Positions 1 through 8,301 of a stretch of 64,000 nt of DNA are shown here, piece by piece. This stretch comes from Cyclobacteriaceae bacterium. GTDB taxonomy: Bacteria > Bacteroidota > Bacteroidia > Cytophagales > Cyclobacteriaceae. The position numbers and the translations under genes were made by a program. Within the stretch, counting starts at the first letter, position 1. Each line of letters starts with the position of its first letter. Where the stretch lies: contig BPHC01000007.1 of the NCBI GenBank assembly GCA_026003355.1, positions 62,001 to 126,000 of the forward strand. The letters run 5' to 3'. The notes beneath the pieces are model-generated. The model saw only the letters and a list, made by a program, of their open reading frames with translations, made no database searches and had not been told where the DNA came from.

Positions 1-553
1 CGGCCTGTTTCATGGGCAAACCGGCCAGCAACACCAGGGCAGGAATAATCAGAAAACCTCCGCCGGCCCCCACCAATCCGGTCAAGCCACCCACCAGCAG
101 TCCTTCGGCAAATATCAACGGGTAATTCTGTTTATTTCCTGCTCTTTCTCTGCCCGGGCGGCCAGGGCGTATCATGGAGTAACTGGCGCCCAGCATAAGC
201 AGGGCAAAGAGCAACATGAGCAGCGTGCCTTTTGCTACCTCCACCTGCCCGGCCTGAAAAACCGGGTCTGGAATATGGGGTACAGCAAACTTGCGCACGG
301 CATAAACCGCTGCAATGGAAGGTAACCCAAAAACAAGAGCGGTCTTAAGCCTTACATTGCCTGCCCGGAAATGGCTGAATGAACCTATAAGGCTGGTGAG
401 GCCAACCACAAACAAAGAATAGGCCGTAGCCAGCACCGGGTCCACACCAAATAAATAAACCAATATAGGAACCGTTAAAATGGAGCCTCCTCCGCCAATT
501 AAACCCAGAGAAAGGCCCATTATTACAGATGCTGCGTATCCCAATACTTCCAT
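1..553 (-). CDS. TauE/SafE family permease, partial (C-terminus outside window)
   Basis: The reading frame runs from an ATG at 553 to the left edge without a stop, so about 184 N-terminal residues are present. It is an integral membrane protein. The N-terminus has the family's glycine-rich loop ([15 protein letters not shown]) and a second copy appears near the edge ([16 protein letters not shown]); this internal duplication is diagnostic of TauE/SafE permeases. Members export sulfite, sulfoacetate or related organosulfur anions, but the substrate cannot be read from sequence. Several hydrophobic segments alternate with short loops. A perfect TAgcTTTG promoter element and a Crp-like inverted repeat lie 35-80 bp upstream (588-632), so it is probably transcribed alone, divergently from the ilv cluster. 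Confidence 0.9.
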   Translation of the reverse strand, partial: MEVLGYAASVIMGLSLGLIGGGGSILTVPILVYLFGVDPVLATAYSLFVVGLTSLIGSFSHFRAGNVRLKTALVFGLPSIAAVYAVRKFAVPHIPDPVFQAGQVEVAKGTLLMLLFALLMLGASYSMIRPGRPGRERAGNKQNYPLIFAEGLLVGGLTGLVGAGGGFLIIPALVLLAGLPMKQA

Positions 554-587
554 CGGTAAGTTAGCTTTAATTTAACAAATAAAGCTG

Positions 588-632
588 CAAAGCTACCAGC
601 GTTCCCGTTCGGGCTCTGTAACCTGAGTCACA
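588..632 (-). promoter_or_regulatory. Candidate Crp-type activated promoter of the TauE gene
   Basis: On the minus strand 595-588 reads TAGCTTTG, a perfect match to the Bacteroidota -7 consensus TAnnTTTG. The inverted repeat TGTAA-CCTGAG-TCACA at 617-632 matches the classical Crp site TGTGA-N6-TCACA at 9 of 10 positions. Its centre (624.5) is 29.5 bp from the TA of the -7 element, which puts it near -41.5, the class II activator position. No -33 TTG is seen, as expected for an activator-dependent promoter. The regulator is not in the window. The assignment is inference from motif and spacing. Confidence 0.45.
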
Positions 633-832
633 GCCCGCTTTGCACATTGCCTTTTTGTAATGCCAGAACCTTTATGAAAGCAGTATATAACGCATCTTAC
701 CATGCCGGGATATTTCGATGGATTGGCAACAACCACCAATGCCTTAAAACGATGAATGGGTTTGATTGGCCGATTTACAGGTGTTGAATTTTTACTAAGG
801 TTGATGTGAACAGTTGTTCTGCTACCTAACAT

Positions 833-862
833 TTGTTAACAAAAAATTTTCACCAACATTTG
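833..862 (+). promoter_or_regulatory. Candidate promoter of the ilv cluster
   Basis: TTG at 833-835, 19 bp spacer, then AAcaTTTG at 855-862. This is one mismatch from the Bacteroidota consensus TTG-N19..21-TAnnTTTG. Predicted transcription start is about 868-870, some 35 nt ahead of the leader peptide ATG at 904, so the whole attenuator would lie in the 5' leader. Confidence 0.5.
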
Positions 863-903
863 ATAAATCAAATTCAGATTAAGATAATTGTAACACACAA
901 GTC

Positions 904-1008
904 ATGAGCCATTCACTAACAGGATTTATGCTGCTAAAGGGTTTAGTTACCATTACTATTCTGGTGGTGAATATTATCGTCATTGGTAAACAACCGGGGC
1001 GATGCTGA
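904..1008 (+). CDS. ilv leader peptide (34 aa), attenuation sensor
   Basis: ATG at 904 and TGA at 1006-1008 define 34 codons. Codons 14-27 read L-V-T-I-T-I-L-V-V-N-I-I-V-I, so 13 of 14 are Leu, Val, Thr or Ile; over the whole peptide there are 5 Leu, 5 Ile, 4 Val and 3 Thr. These are the products of the genes that follow (ilvEDBNCA, then thr and leu). This is the composition of the E. coli ilvL and ilvB leader peptides, though the sequence is not obviously homologous. The last codons (Pro-Gly-Arg at 994-1002) are the antiterminator strand. A ribosome slowed at the Ile/Val run leaves that strand free; one that reaches the TGA covers it. The peptide has no expected function beyond being translated. 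Confidence 0.8.
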   Translation: MSHSLTGFMLLKGLVTITILVVNIIVIGKQPGRC

Positions 1009-1042
1009 TGGCTTTTGGTACATGCAGTCAAAACCGCCCCGG
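994..1042 (+). promoter_or_regulatory. Antiterminator pairing of the ilv attenuator
   Basis: CCGGGGCG at 994-1001 is perfectly complementary to CGCCCCGG at 1035-1042, the left arm of the terminator. The same octamer recurs at 1049-1056 as the right arm of the terminator. The two pairings are therefore mutually exclusive. The upstream copy sits inside the last sense codons of the leader peptide, six nt ahead of its stop, so a terminating ribosome would mask it. No separate 1:2 protector hairpin seems needed. Confidence 0.7.
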
Positions 1043-1067
1043 TAAAAGCCGGGGCGGTTTTGTTTTG
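1030..1067 (+). terminator. ilv attenuator (rho-independent terminator)
   Basis: Perfect 13-bp stem, AAAACCGCCCCGG (1030-1042) with CCGGGGCGGTTTT (1049-1061), loop TAAAAG, then GTTTTG. It lies 22 nt after the leader-peptide stop and 37 nt before ilvE, so it would end transcription of the operon when branched-chain amino acids are plentiful. Confidence 0.85.
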
Positions 1068-1083
1068 TAAAAGGGCAAACAAA

Positions 1084-1095
1084 CTAACAATTGTT
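1084..1095 (+). promoter_or_regulatory. Motif shared by the ilvE and leuC start regions
   Basis: CTAACAATTGTT ends 2 nt before the ilvE ATG. CTAACAGTTGTT ends 1 nt before the leuC ATG (13202-13213). The core AACAATTGTT is a perfect palindrome. It may be a translation-start element or a remnant of a duplicated leader. Function is unknown. Confidence 0.4.
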
Positions 1096-1097
1096 AT

Positions 1098-1985
1098 ATG
1101 TATTATAATGATCGCACTATTCTTTATCTCAACGGAAAATTTATTCCTGCTGCTGATGCCGGCATTGACCTGTACAGCCAAACGTTGCATTATGGCTACG
1201 GGGCATTTGAAGGCATACGGTCGTACCAAACCGCAAATGGCACAAAAATCTTCAGGGCCCGGGAGCATTACGAACGCCTGCGCCACAGCTGCGTGTCGGT
1301 AGGCATTCCGTTCCGGTATGATACCGATGAGTTGATACAGGTTACCTACCGGCTGCTTCGCGAAAACAACCTGAAAGATGCCTACATCCGTCCGCTGGTT
1401 TACTGCAGCCCGAATATGTCGCTTACTGCGCCCCGCGAGGTTTACATTATGATAGCCGTGTGGGAGTGGGGCAAATACCTGGGCGATAATCTGCTGCGGT
1501 TGTGCATATCGCCTTATCAGCGACCTAACCCGCACTCGGTTAAGGTAGATGCCAAAATTACCGGGCACTATGTTAACTCCATCCTGGCCACCAGCGATGC
1601 CAAGGTGCGTGGATTTGACGAAGCCCTGATGACCGACATGAACGGTAACGTGGCCGAAGCCCCCGGTGCCAATTTCTTTTTCGAAAAAAACGGAACACTG
1701 TACACGCCACCGGCAGGCCACATCCTGCCCGGAATTACAAGGGCTACCATCCTGTCTATTTGCCGCGAGCTCGACATACCCGTTCAGGAAAAATTTTTTA
1801 AACCCGAAGAAGTTTTCGAAGCCGACAGCGCATTTCTGTGCGGCACAGCCGCAGAAGTGGTGGGGGTTGAATCGGTCGATGCCCATACCTTCCGCAAAGA
1901 CTGGAAAGACAGCCTCGGCAGGGTACTTCAGGAGGCCTATAAAGCGCAGGTGCTTGAGAAATCTTTTCAGCATGTAATTATCTGA
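1098..1985 (+). CDS. ilvE: Branched-chain amino acid aminotransferase (class IV PLP)
   Basis: 295 aa, the normal length for a prokaryotic IlvE. It transfers the amino group between glutamate and the 2-oxo acids of Leu, Ile and Val, the last step of each pathway, in the cytoplasm. The N-terminus shows the family motif [13 protein letters not shown]. The PLP-binding lysine is K153 in [12 protein letters not shown], and the phosphate-binding loop region [15 protein letters not shown] follows. It is first in the cluster, 37 nt behind the attenuator, so its expression should follow the ilv leader. ilvD begins 11 nt after its stop. A second, different aminotransferase of this fold lies at 32015-33079. 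Confidence 0.94.
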   Translation: MYYNDRTILYLNGKFIPAADAGIDLYSQTLHYGYGAFEGIRSYQTANGTKIFRAREHYERLRHSCVSVGIPFRYDTDELIQVTYRLLRENNLKDAYIRPLVYCSPNMSLTAPREVYIMIAVWEWGKYLGDNLLRLCISPYQRPNPHSVKVDAKITGHYVNSILATSDAKVRGFDEALMTDMNGNVAEAPGANFFFEKNGTLYTPPAGHILPGITRATILSICRELDIPVQEKFFKPEEVFEADSAFLCGTAAEVVGVESVDAHTFRKDWKDSLGRVLQEAYKAQVLEKSFQHVII

Positions 1986-1995
1986 GTGCATCAGC

Positions 1996-3672
1996 ATGCT
2001 TAACCGGTACAGCAGCCATATTACCCAAAACCCCACATTGCCGGCCTCAAAAGCCATGTTATATGGTATTGGCCTTACCGATGCCGACATGCAGAAAGCT
2101 CAGGTGGGCATAGTAAGCACGGGTTTTGACGGCAACCCCTGCAATATGCACCTCAACGCCCTGGCCCAGGAGGTAAAAGCGGCCGTGTGGAACAATGACC
2201 TTGTAGGACTGGTGTTTAACACCATAGGCATAAGCGATGGCATAAGCAATGGTACCGATGGCATGCGGTATTCATTGGTTAGCCGCGAAATCATTGCCGA
2301 CTCGATAGAAGCAGTGTGCCAGGCACAGCATTACGATGCCCTTATTGCCGTGGTGGGCTGCGACAAGAATATGCCGGGAGCACTCATTGCCATTGCCCGC
2401 CTTAACCGCCCCGCCATTATGGTGTATGGCGGCACCATTGCCAGCGGAAAATGGAAAGACAAAAAACTCAACATCGTGTCGGCCTTTGAAGCCTATGGCG
2501 AAAAACTGGCCGGCAGAATTTCGGATGACGATTACCAGGGTATAATACGCAACGCCTGCCCCGGCCCCGGAGCGTGTGGCGGCATGTATACCGCAAACAC
2601 CATGGCCAGCGCCATTGAGGCCCTGGGCATGGCGCTGCCATACTCCTCATCCACCCCCGCACGGCACAAACAAAAACTGCAGGAATGCACCGCCGCCGCT
2701 AAAGCCATACGCACCCTTTTGGAAAAAAATATTACCCCTTCTGCCATTCTTACCCGAAAAGCTTTTGAAAATGCCCTTACTGTGGTTATGGCCATGGGCG
2801 GCTCAACCAACGCAGTGCTGCACCTTATTGCCATGGCAAGAGCAGCGGGTGTACCGCTGTCCATTCAGGACTTTCAGGATTTCTCATCGCGCACGCCGGT
2901 GCTGGCCAATCTTAAACCCAGCGGAGAGTATCTGATGGAAGATGTACACGAAATTGGTGGACTGCCCGCAGTGCTTAAATACCTGCTCAGCGAAGGGCTG
3001 CTGCACGGCCAGTGCCTTACCGTTACCGGTAAAACATTAGCCGAGAACCTTGAAGAAATTAATCCCCCCGACTTTAACAAACAGCATGTTATAATGCCGG
3101 TGCACAGGCCTGTATCACCCACAGGCCATATCCGCATTCTGTACGGCAACCTGGCACCCGAAGGGGCAGTAGCCAAAATAAGCGGCAAAGAGGGAAAAAA
3201 ATTCTCCGGCATCGCCCGTGTGTTTAACAGCGAAGCCGCCTTTGCCGAAGGTTTGCAGCAGGGAAAAATACAGAAGGGCGATGTGGTGGTAATTCGCTAC
3301 GTGGGGCCACGCGGCGCGCCGGGTATGCCCGAAATGCTTAAACCCACCTCGGCCATTATGGGTGCCGGACTCGGAAAAAGCGTGGCCCTTATAACCGATG
3401 GCAGGTTTTCGGGCGGTACCCATGGATTTGTGGTGGGCCACATAACTCCCGAAGCCGCCACAGGCGGAACCATTGCCCTGGTGAACGATGGTGACCCCAT
3501 TGAAATTGATGCCGACAAAAACACCATAGAGCTTAAAGTTGATGCGGAAGAACTTAACAAAAGAAGGCAGCAGTTTAAACCGGCGCATATTCCTCCGGTT
3601 AACGGCCTCCTGGCCAAATATGCACGGCAGGTAAAAAGTGCTTCGCTTGGATGTGTAACCGATGAGGCGTAA
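1996..3672 (+). CDS. ilvD: Dihydroxy-acid dehydratase
   Basis: 558 aa, standard length. It dehydrates 2,3-dihydroxy-isovalerate and -methylvalerate to the 2-oxo acids of Val/Leu and Ile, using an Fe-S cluster and Mg2+. Three conserved cysteine regions are visible: [23 protein letters not shown] and [16 protein letters not shown], with the C-terminal signature [19 protein letters not shown]. The gene follows ilvE after 10 nt and ends in the start region of ilvB. Nothing unusual in sequence. Confidence 0.96.
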   Translation: MLNRYSSHITQNPTLPASKAMLYGIGLTDADMQKAQVGIVSTGFDGNPCNMHLNALAQEVKAAVWNNDLVGLVFNTIGISDGISNGTDGMRYSLVSREIIADSIEAVCQAQHYDALIAVVGCDKNMPGALIAIARLNRPAIMVYGGTIASGKWKDKKLNIVSAFEAYGEKLAGRISDDDYQGIIRNACPGPGACGGMYTANTMASAIEALGMALPYSSSTPARHKQKLQECTAAAKAIRTLLEKNITPSAILTRKAFENALTVVMAMGGSTNAVLHLIAMARAAGVPLSIQDFQDFSSRTPVLANLKPSGEYLMEDVHEIGGLPAVLKYLLSEGLLHGQCLTVTGKTLAENLEEINPPDFNKQHVIMPVHRPVSPTGHIRILYGNLAPEGAVAKISGKEGKKFSGIARVFNSEAAFAEGLQQGKIQKGDVVVIRYVGPRGAPGMPEMLKPTSAIMGAGLGKSVALITDGRFSGGTHGFVVGHITPEAATGGTIALVNDGDPIEIDADKNTIELKVDAEELNKRRQQFKPAHIPPVNGLLAKYARQVKSASLGCVTDEA

Positions 3673-3676
3673 CGAC

Positions 3677-5407
3677 ATGGCCGCCAACATACAAACCATA
3701 ACCGGCGCTGAAGCCCTTATACGATGCCTGATAGCCGAGGGTACTGAGGTGCTATTTGGATACCCGGGTGGAGCCATAATGCCTGTTTACGATGCGCTGT
3801 ACAATTACACCGATTCGATGCAGCACATACTGGTGCGCCATGAACAAGGAGCTATTCATGCTGCCCAGGGCTATGCACGTGTTACCGGCAAAACCGGTGT
3901 TGTAATGGTAACCTCCGGACCGGGCGCGGCAAACCTGGTTACCGGCCTGGCCGATGCCCTCATCGACTCCACACCGGTGGTATGCATTACCGGCCAGGTG
4001 GCAGAACATCTTCTGGGAACCGATGCTTTTCAGGAAATGGATGTTATTAACACCACGTTGCCAGTTACCAAATGGAATGTGCAGATTACCCGTGCCGAAG
4101 ATATTCCCGTACAGGTAGCAAAAGCATTTTATATTGCCCGCAGCGGTCGTCCGGGGCCAGTGGTTATCGACCTTACCAAAAATGCCCAGATGGAACAAAT
4201 GCCGGAATTTACCTACCAGCCCTGCACGGGCATACGCACCTACCTTCCGAAACCTCTGCCCGAGGCAGCCCGCATTAAAGAGGCAGCAGCATTAATCAAC
4301 AGCGCCAAACGGCCGCTGATACTGTGCGGCCAGGGTGTTTTGCTTGCGCAGGCCACGGCCGAGCTGCTTGCCCTGGCAGAAAGAGCCCATATACCTGTGG
4401 CCTGTACCTTGTTGGGTTTGTCGGCTGTGCCTGTACACCATCCCTGCTACGTAGGCTATCTGGGCATGCATGGCAATTACGCACCCAACCTGCTTACCAA
4501 CCAGTGCGATGTACTCATTGCCGTCGGCATGCGCTTCGATGACCGCGTAACCGGAAACGTTCATTCCTATGCCCGGCAGGCCAAAATAATTCATATTGAT
4601 ATCGATAAATCCGAACTAAACAAAATCATACAGGCCCATGTACCCATCCATGCCGACGCCAAAGATGCCCTGCAAATGTTGCTTCATCTGGTAAAAGAAA
4701 ATAACCATGCCGAATGGTTCGGATCTTTTAAGGAAGCATCGGAAAAGGAGCTCAGCAAAGTGATTTACCCCGACCTGCACCCCATTACTCCCGAATTAAA
4801 AATGAGCGAGGTTATTCACGAACTTTCGCGGCAAACCCGGGGCAACGCAGTGGTGGTAACCGATGTAGGCCAGCACCAGATGATTGTTTCGCGCTACTAT
4901 GCCTTTACCGAACCGCGTACACATGTTACCTCGGGCGGCGCCGGCACCATGGGATTTGCCTTACCCGCTGCAATAGGGGCCAGGCTGGGCCGGCCCGGGA
5001 AAAAAGTGGTGGCCGTTATCGGAGACGGAGGCTTTCAAATGACTCTCCAGGAACTTGGCACCATTATGCAATACCGTATTCCGGTTTTTATTCTGGTATT
5101 GAACAACAATTTTTTAGGCATGGTGCGCCAGTGGCAGCAGCTGTTTTTTGAGGGCCGTTATTCATTTACCGAATTAACTAACCCCGATTTTGTGGCACTG
5201 GCATCGGCTTACGGTATCCCGGCCAGGCGGGTTAACAACAGAAATGATCTTCCCCAGGCCATCTCAGATATGCTGGCATGCAAAACTGCCTGCCTGCTTG
5301 AGGTAATGGTGCAGAAAGAAGAAAATGTATTTCCTATGGTGCCGACCGGGGCAGGGGTGGCCGAAATGCTTCTGGAACCACCTGCCTTGCCGGTTGAAAA
5401 AAAATAA
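3677..5407 (+). CDS. ilvB: Acetolactate synthase, large catalytic subunit
   Basis: ThDP- and FAD-dependent enzyme making 2-acetolactate from two pyruvates (Val/Leu branch) or 2-aceto-2-hydroxybutyrate (Ile branch). From the ATG at 3677 it is 576 aa; an upstream in-frame ATG at 3662 would overlap the end of ilvD by 11 nt and add five residues. The N-terminal PYR domain has the catalytic Glu in HEQGAIHAAQGYAR. The C-terminal PP domain has the ThDP motif GDGGFQMTLQEL ending in LNNN. The small subunit follows 16 nt downstream, as usual. Confidence 0.95.
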   Translation: MAANIQTITGAEALIRCLIAEGTEVLFGYPGGAIMPVYDALYNYTDSMQHILVRHEQGAIHAAQGYARVTGKTGVVMVTSGPGAANLVTGLADALIDSTPVVCITGQVAEHLLGTDAFQEMDVINTTLPVTKWNVQITRAEDIPVQVAKAFYIARSGRPGPVVIDLTKNAQMEQMPEFTYQPCTGIRTYLPKPLPEAARIKEAAALINSAKRPLILCGQGVLLAQATAELLALAERAHIPVACTLLGLSAVPVHHPCYVGYLGMHGNYAPNLLTNQCDVLIAVGMRFDDRVTGNVHSYARQAKIIHIDIDKSELNKIIQAHVPIHADAKDALQMLLHLVKENNHAEWFGSFKEASEKELSKVIYPDLHPITPELKMSEVIHELSRQTRGNAVVVTDVGQHQMIVSRYYAFTEPRTHVTSGGAGTMGFALPAAIGARLGRPGKKVVAVIGDGGFQMTLQELGTIMQYRIPVFILVLNNNFLGMVRQWQQLFFEGRYSFTELTNPDFVALASAYGIPARRVNNRNDLPQAISDMLACKTACLLEVMVQKEENVFPMVPTGAGVAEMLLEPPALPVEKK

Positions 5408-5423
5408 ACCAAACCATACACCT

Positions 5424-5729
5424 ATGAAACGCGACTTCATTATCCGGATACACGCTGATAATAATTTTTCCATATTGAACAGAATTATCAACGTGCTGAA
5501 CCGAAGGCGTGTGCGCATTAAAAAATTGTATGCGCATGAAGACGAACATGACTTCAGGAAAGGAGGCGCTGACCTGTTGGTACATACCACGCCCGAAATG
5601 GTTGAAAAAGTAAAGCAGCAACTCGAAAAGCTTATTGAAGTAGAAGAAGCCCGGTACTTTCCGGTCCATGCATGGCATGTGGATATTTTCAACAGGCAAA
5701 CCGAACACCACACGGCTTCTGTGGGATAA
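5424..5729 (+). CDS. ilvN: Acetolactate synthase, small regulatory subunit
   Basis: 101 aa starting MKRDFIIRIHADNNFSILNRI, an ACT domain of the type that binds valine and confers feedback inhibition on IlvB. It is a short, ACT-only subunit like E. coli IlvN or IlvM, without the extra C-terminal domain of the 160-aa IlvH type. The start was chosen at the ATG at 5424 because residues before it, in frame, lie inside the ilvB coding region and do not belong to the fold. ilvC starts 32 nt after its stop. Confidence 0.88.
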   Translation: MKRDFIIRIHADNNFSILNRIINVLNRRRVRIKKLYAHEDEHDFRKGGADLLVHTTPEMVEKVKQQLEKLIEVEEARYFPVHAWHVDIFNRQTEHHTASVG

Positions 5730-5761
5730 TAACTTATATTTAATTAAAACCAGTAATAATT

Positions 5762-6835
5762 ATGGCAAAAATTAATTTTGGAGGCGTTGAAGAAGAAGTA
5801 GTAACCCGTGAGGAATTTCCGATGGAAAAAGCCCGGCAGGTTCTGGAAAATGAAACCATCGCCATTATAGGCTATGGCGTTCAGGGGCCGGCACAGGCGC
5901 TTAATCTGCGCGACAATGGCTTCAGGGTTATTGTCGGACAACGCAAAGATACCCGCTCGTGGCATAAGGCTGTGCAACACGGCTGGGTTGCCGGTGAAAC
6001 GCTTTTTGAAATAGAAGAGGCCGCACGCCAGGGCACGGTTATTCAGTATCTGCTTTCCGATGCCGGCCAGATAGCCACCTGGCCGCTTGTTAAACCGCAT
6101 CTTACAGCCGGCAAAACCCTTTATTTTTCACACGGCTTCGGCATAACCTTTAACGATCAAACCGGAATTGTGCCGCCACCCGATGTGGATGTGGTGCTTG
6201 TGGCACCTAAAGGTTCGGGCACTTCGGTGCGCAGGCTTTTTCTGCAGGGCAAAGGCATTAACTCCAGTTTTGCGGTATATCAGGATGCCACCGGCTATGC
6301 ACGCCAGAAAGCCATTGCATTGGGCATAGGGGTGGGCTCCGGCTATCTGTTCGAAACCGACTTCAGAAAGGAAGTGTACTCCGACCTTACCGGTGAACGT
6401 GGTACCCTGATGGGCGCCATTGCCGGAATTTTTGAAGCCCAGTACGAAGTGCTGCGCGCCAACGGCCATTCCCCTTCAGAAGCTTTTAATGAAACGGTTG
6501 AAGAGCTCACCCAGAGCCTCATGCCGCTTGTAGCCGAAAACGGCATGGATTGGATGTATGCCAATTGCTCTACCACAGCCCAGCGGGGTGCACTTGACTG
6601 GAAAAAGAAATTTAAGGAAGCAACACTGCCGGTTTTCAAAGAACTGTATGCCAGCGTTGCTGCAGGCAAAGAGGCAAAACGCACCATTGAAACCTGCAGC
6701 CAGCCCGACTACCGCGAAAAACTGGCAGAAGAATTAAAAGCGTTGCGCGACAGCGAACTGTGGCGTGCCGGCGCGGTTGTGCGCAGCCTGAGGCCCGAAA
6801 AGGCCCAGGTGGGAGAAAGTATGATAAACAATTAA
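5762..6835 (+). CDS. ilvC: Ketol-acid reductoisomerase
   Basis: 357 aa. Second common step of Ile/Val synthesis: Mg2+-dependent alkyl migration and NAD(P)H reduction of acetolactate. Residues about 34-60 form the Rossmann fingerprint (IAIIGYGVQGPAQALNLRDNG) and the cofactor loop GQRKDTRSW; the basic/serine loop is more like NADPH than NADH enzymes, though this is only suggestive. The acid-rich Mg2+ site is seen around DLTGERGTLMGAIAG. Start ATG is 32 nt after ilvN in the same transcription unit. Confidence 0.95.
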   Translation: MAKINFGGVEEEVVTREEFPMEKARQVLENETIAIIGYGVQGPAQALNLRDNGFRVIVGQRKDTRSWHKAVQHGWVAGETLFEIEEAARQGTVIQYLLSDAGQIATWPLVKPHLTAGKTLYFSHGFGITFNDQTGIVPPPDVDVVLVAPKGSGTSVRRLFLQGKGINSSFAVYQDATGYARQKAIALGIGVGSGYLFETDFRKEVYSDLTGERGTLMGAIAGIFEAQYEVLRANGHSPSEAFNETVEELTQSLMPLVAENGMDWMYANCSTTAQRGALDWKKKFKEATLPVFKELYASVAAGKEAKRTIETCSQPDYREKLAEELKALRDSELWRAGAVVRSLRPEKAQVGESMINN

Positions 6836-6848
6836 ATAGGCAACGTGC

Positions 6849-8105
6849 ATGCATAACCTGGTGATTCATTCTGGTATGCCCGATGTGGATGCTGCACGCA
6901 AAGTGTTGCAGACAGTTACCGTTAAAACACCTCTGCAGTATCATCAGGGGCTATCAGAAAAGTACAGCTGTGAAGTTTTTATAAAACGCGAAGATCTGCA
7001 GGTTGTACGTTCGTATAAAATCAGAGGCGCCTATAACTTTATCAGCAGCCTTTCGGAAGACGAACGAATGCGGGGTATTGTATGCGCCAGTGCCGGTAAC
7101 CATGCACAGGGAGTGGCCTTTTCCTGCCGAAGGCTTTCCATCCGGGCAACTATTTATATGCCGGCCATTACGCCCAAACAAAAAATAAAACAGGTTGAAC
7201 TGCTGGGAGGCGATGCCGTACATATTGTTTTGGCGGGGGATACATTTGATGAATGCCAGGAATATGCCATGCACGATGCGCGACGGAACGGCAAACCGTT
7301 TGTGCCTCCGTTCGACCACCCCAAAATAATAGCCGGACAGGGTACAGTGGCCGCAGAAATACTTGAAGACATCGCTAACGTAAATTACCTGTTTGTGCCC
7401 GTTGGCGGAGGTGGATTATGTGCGGGTATGGGGGCCTATCTGCATATGGCTTCACCCCAAACCAGAATCATTGGCGCAGAGCCGGCAGGTGCCCCCAGCA
7501 TGAAGGCAGCCCTCCGGGCCGGGAAACCGGTAACTTTAGAGCGCATACACCGCTTTGTTGATGGCGCTGCCGTACAACGCGTAGGCGACCTGACTTTCTC
7601 CATCTGCCGTGAAATTCTTTATGATATGCTCACCGTTCCGGAAGGAAAGGTATGTTCGGTAATCCTTAAGCTGTATAATGAAGATGCCATTGTAGCTGAA
7701 CCTGCCGGAGCCCTGAGCATTGCGGCTCTTGAACAGTATGCTAACCACATACGGGGTAAAAGGGTTGTATGCGTGCTCAGCGGAGGTAATAACGATATTG
7801 ACCGTATGCAGGAAATAAAAGAGCGATCACTGCTGCACGAAGGGCTTAAGCACTACTTCATCATACGGTTTGCCCAGCGCCCCGGCGCACTTAGGGAGTT
7901 TGTCAACAATATACTTGGCCCGACCGATGATATCGTACGGTTTGAATTTATTCAAAAGCACAATAAAGAAACCGGTCCTGCCCTGGTGGGTATCGAGGTA
8001 AAATGGCCTGACGACTTTCACCGGCTAAAAGAAAGAATGGACGCAAACAAACTGAATTATACCCTTATCAATCAGCACGAAAATCTGTTTGAATATTTAA
8101 TATAA
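6849..8105 (+). CDS. ilvA: Threonine ammonia-lyase (biosynthetic), with ACT-like domain
   Basis: 418 aa. PLP enzyme deaminating threonine to 2-oxobutyrate, the committed step of isoleucine synthesis. The PLP lysine is in SYKIRGAYNFI (about residue 57), and the glycine-rich phosphate loop is VPVGGGGLCAG. A single C-terminal regulatory domain begins near residue 335 (HYFIIRFAQRPGALREFVNNI), the short IlvA form with one ACT-like domain, not two as in E. coli (514 aa). Its presence makes the pyruvate/citramalate route to isoleucine unnecessary. It ends 22 nt before the thr leader peptide. Confidence 0.94.
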   Translation: MHNLVIHSGMPDVDAARKVLQTVTVKTPLQYHQGLSEKYSCEVFIKREDLQVVRSYKIRGAYNFISSLSEDERMRGIVCASAGNHAQGVAFSCRRLSIRATIYMPAITPKQKIKQVELLGGDAVHIVLAGDTFDECQEYAMHDARRNGKPFVPPFDHPKIIAGQGTVAAEILEDIANVNYLFVPVGGGGLCAGMGAYLHMASPQTRIIGAEPAGAPSMKAALRAGKPVTLERIHRFVDGAAVQRVGDLTFSICREILYDMLTVPEGKVCSVILKLYNEDAIVAEPAGALSIAALEQYANHIRGKRVVCVLSGGNNDIDRMQEIKERSLLHEGLKHYFIIRFAQRPGALREFVNNILGPTDDIVRFEFIQKHNKETGPALVGIEVKWPDDFHRLKERMDANKLNYTLINQHENLFEYLI

Positions 8106-8127
8106 AAACGCTTTAAATTTTTTTGTT

Positions 8128-8223
8128 ATGAAGCTGCAGGTTGCCAAGTCCGTATCAATTCAAATGACCCTGATAACCCTTTCCTGCACACCCACTACAA
8201 CCACAGGTATAACCCGTGCGTAA
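8128..8223 (+). CDS. thr leader peptide (31 aa), candidate attenuation sensor
   Basis: ATG at 8128 to TAA at 8221-8223. Eight of 31 codons are Thr and three are Ile; the end reads CTPTTTTGITRA, with four consecutive Thr codons (ACT ACA ACC ACA). E. coli ThrL is likewise a Thr/Ile-rich peptide in front of thrA. The frame sits in the 196-nt gap between ilvA and thrA, 78 nt ahead of thrA, and is followed at once by a hairpin with a U run. Composition, position and context support a leader peptide; the details of the RNA switch are less clear than for ilv. Confidence 0.68.
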   Translation: MKLQVAKSVSIQMTLITLSCTPTTTTGITRA

Positions 8224-8254
8224 TCATAACCTCTTGCGGAGTATGGTTTTTATT
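8222..8254 (+). terminator. Hairpin with U-run in the thr leader
   Basis: AATCATA (8222-8228) plus CTC (8231-8233) pair with GAG (8239-8241) plus TATGGTT (8242-8248), leaving a 2-nt bulge and a GU pair, followed by TTTATT. The stem is modest. It overlaps the leader-peptide stop, so a ribosome at the stop would cover it, and the switch may need an alternative pairing (for example GGTAT at 8206-8210 with ATAACC). Treat it as a candidate attenuator only. Confidence 0.4.
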
Positions 8255-8301
8255 CGAACCCCTCTGCCCTGAAAATAAATCTTTTTTAATCGTTTTTAAT
8301 T

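Larger units (their letters stand above)
554..903. other. 350-bp divergent intergenic region
   Basis: This stretch separates the TauE permease gene from the ilv leader. It holds the TauE promoter with its Crp-like repeat (588-632) and the candidate ilv promoter (833-862). A minus-strand open frame of 79 codons (593-832) crosses the Crp-like site, resembles nothing I know, and is probably not a gene. I see nothing else in it. Confidence 0.6.

Noticed and set aside
593-832. 79-codon minus-strand frame upstream of the TauE gene
   Set aside because: It covers the perfect TauE -7 box region and Crp-like site, and has no family resemblance or hydrophobic or domain pattern.
879-2090. 403-codon open frame antisense to ilvE
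   Set aside because: It is the shadow of the well-conserved ilvE coding strand, has no recognisable domain and shows no promoter.
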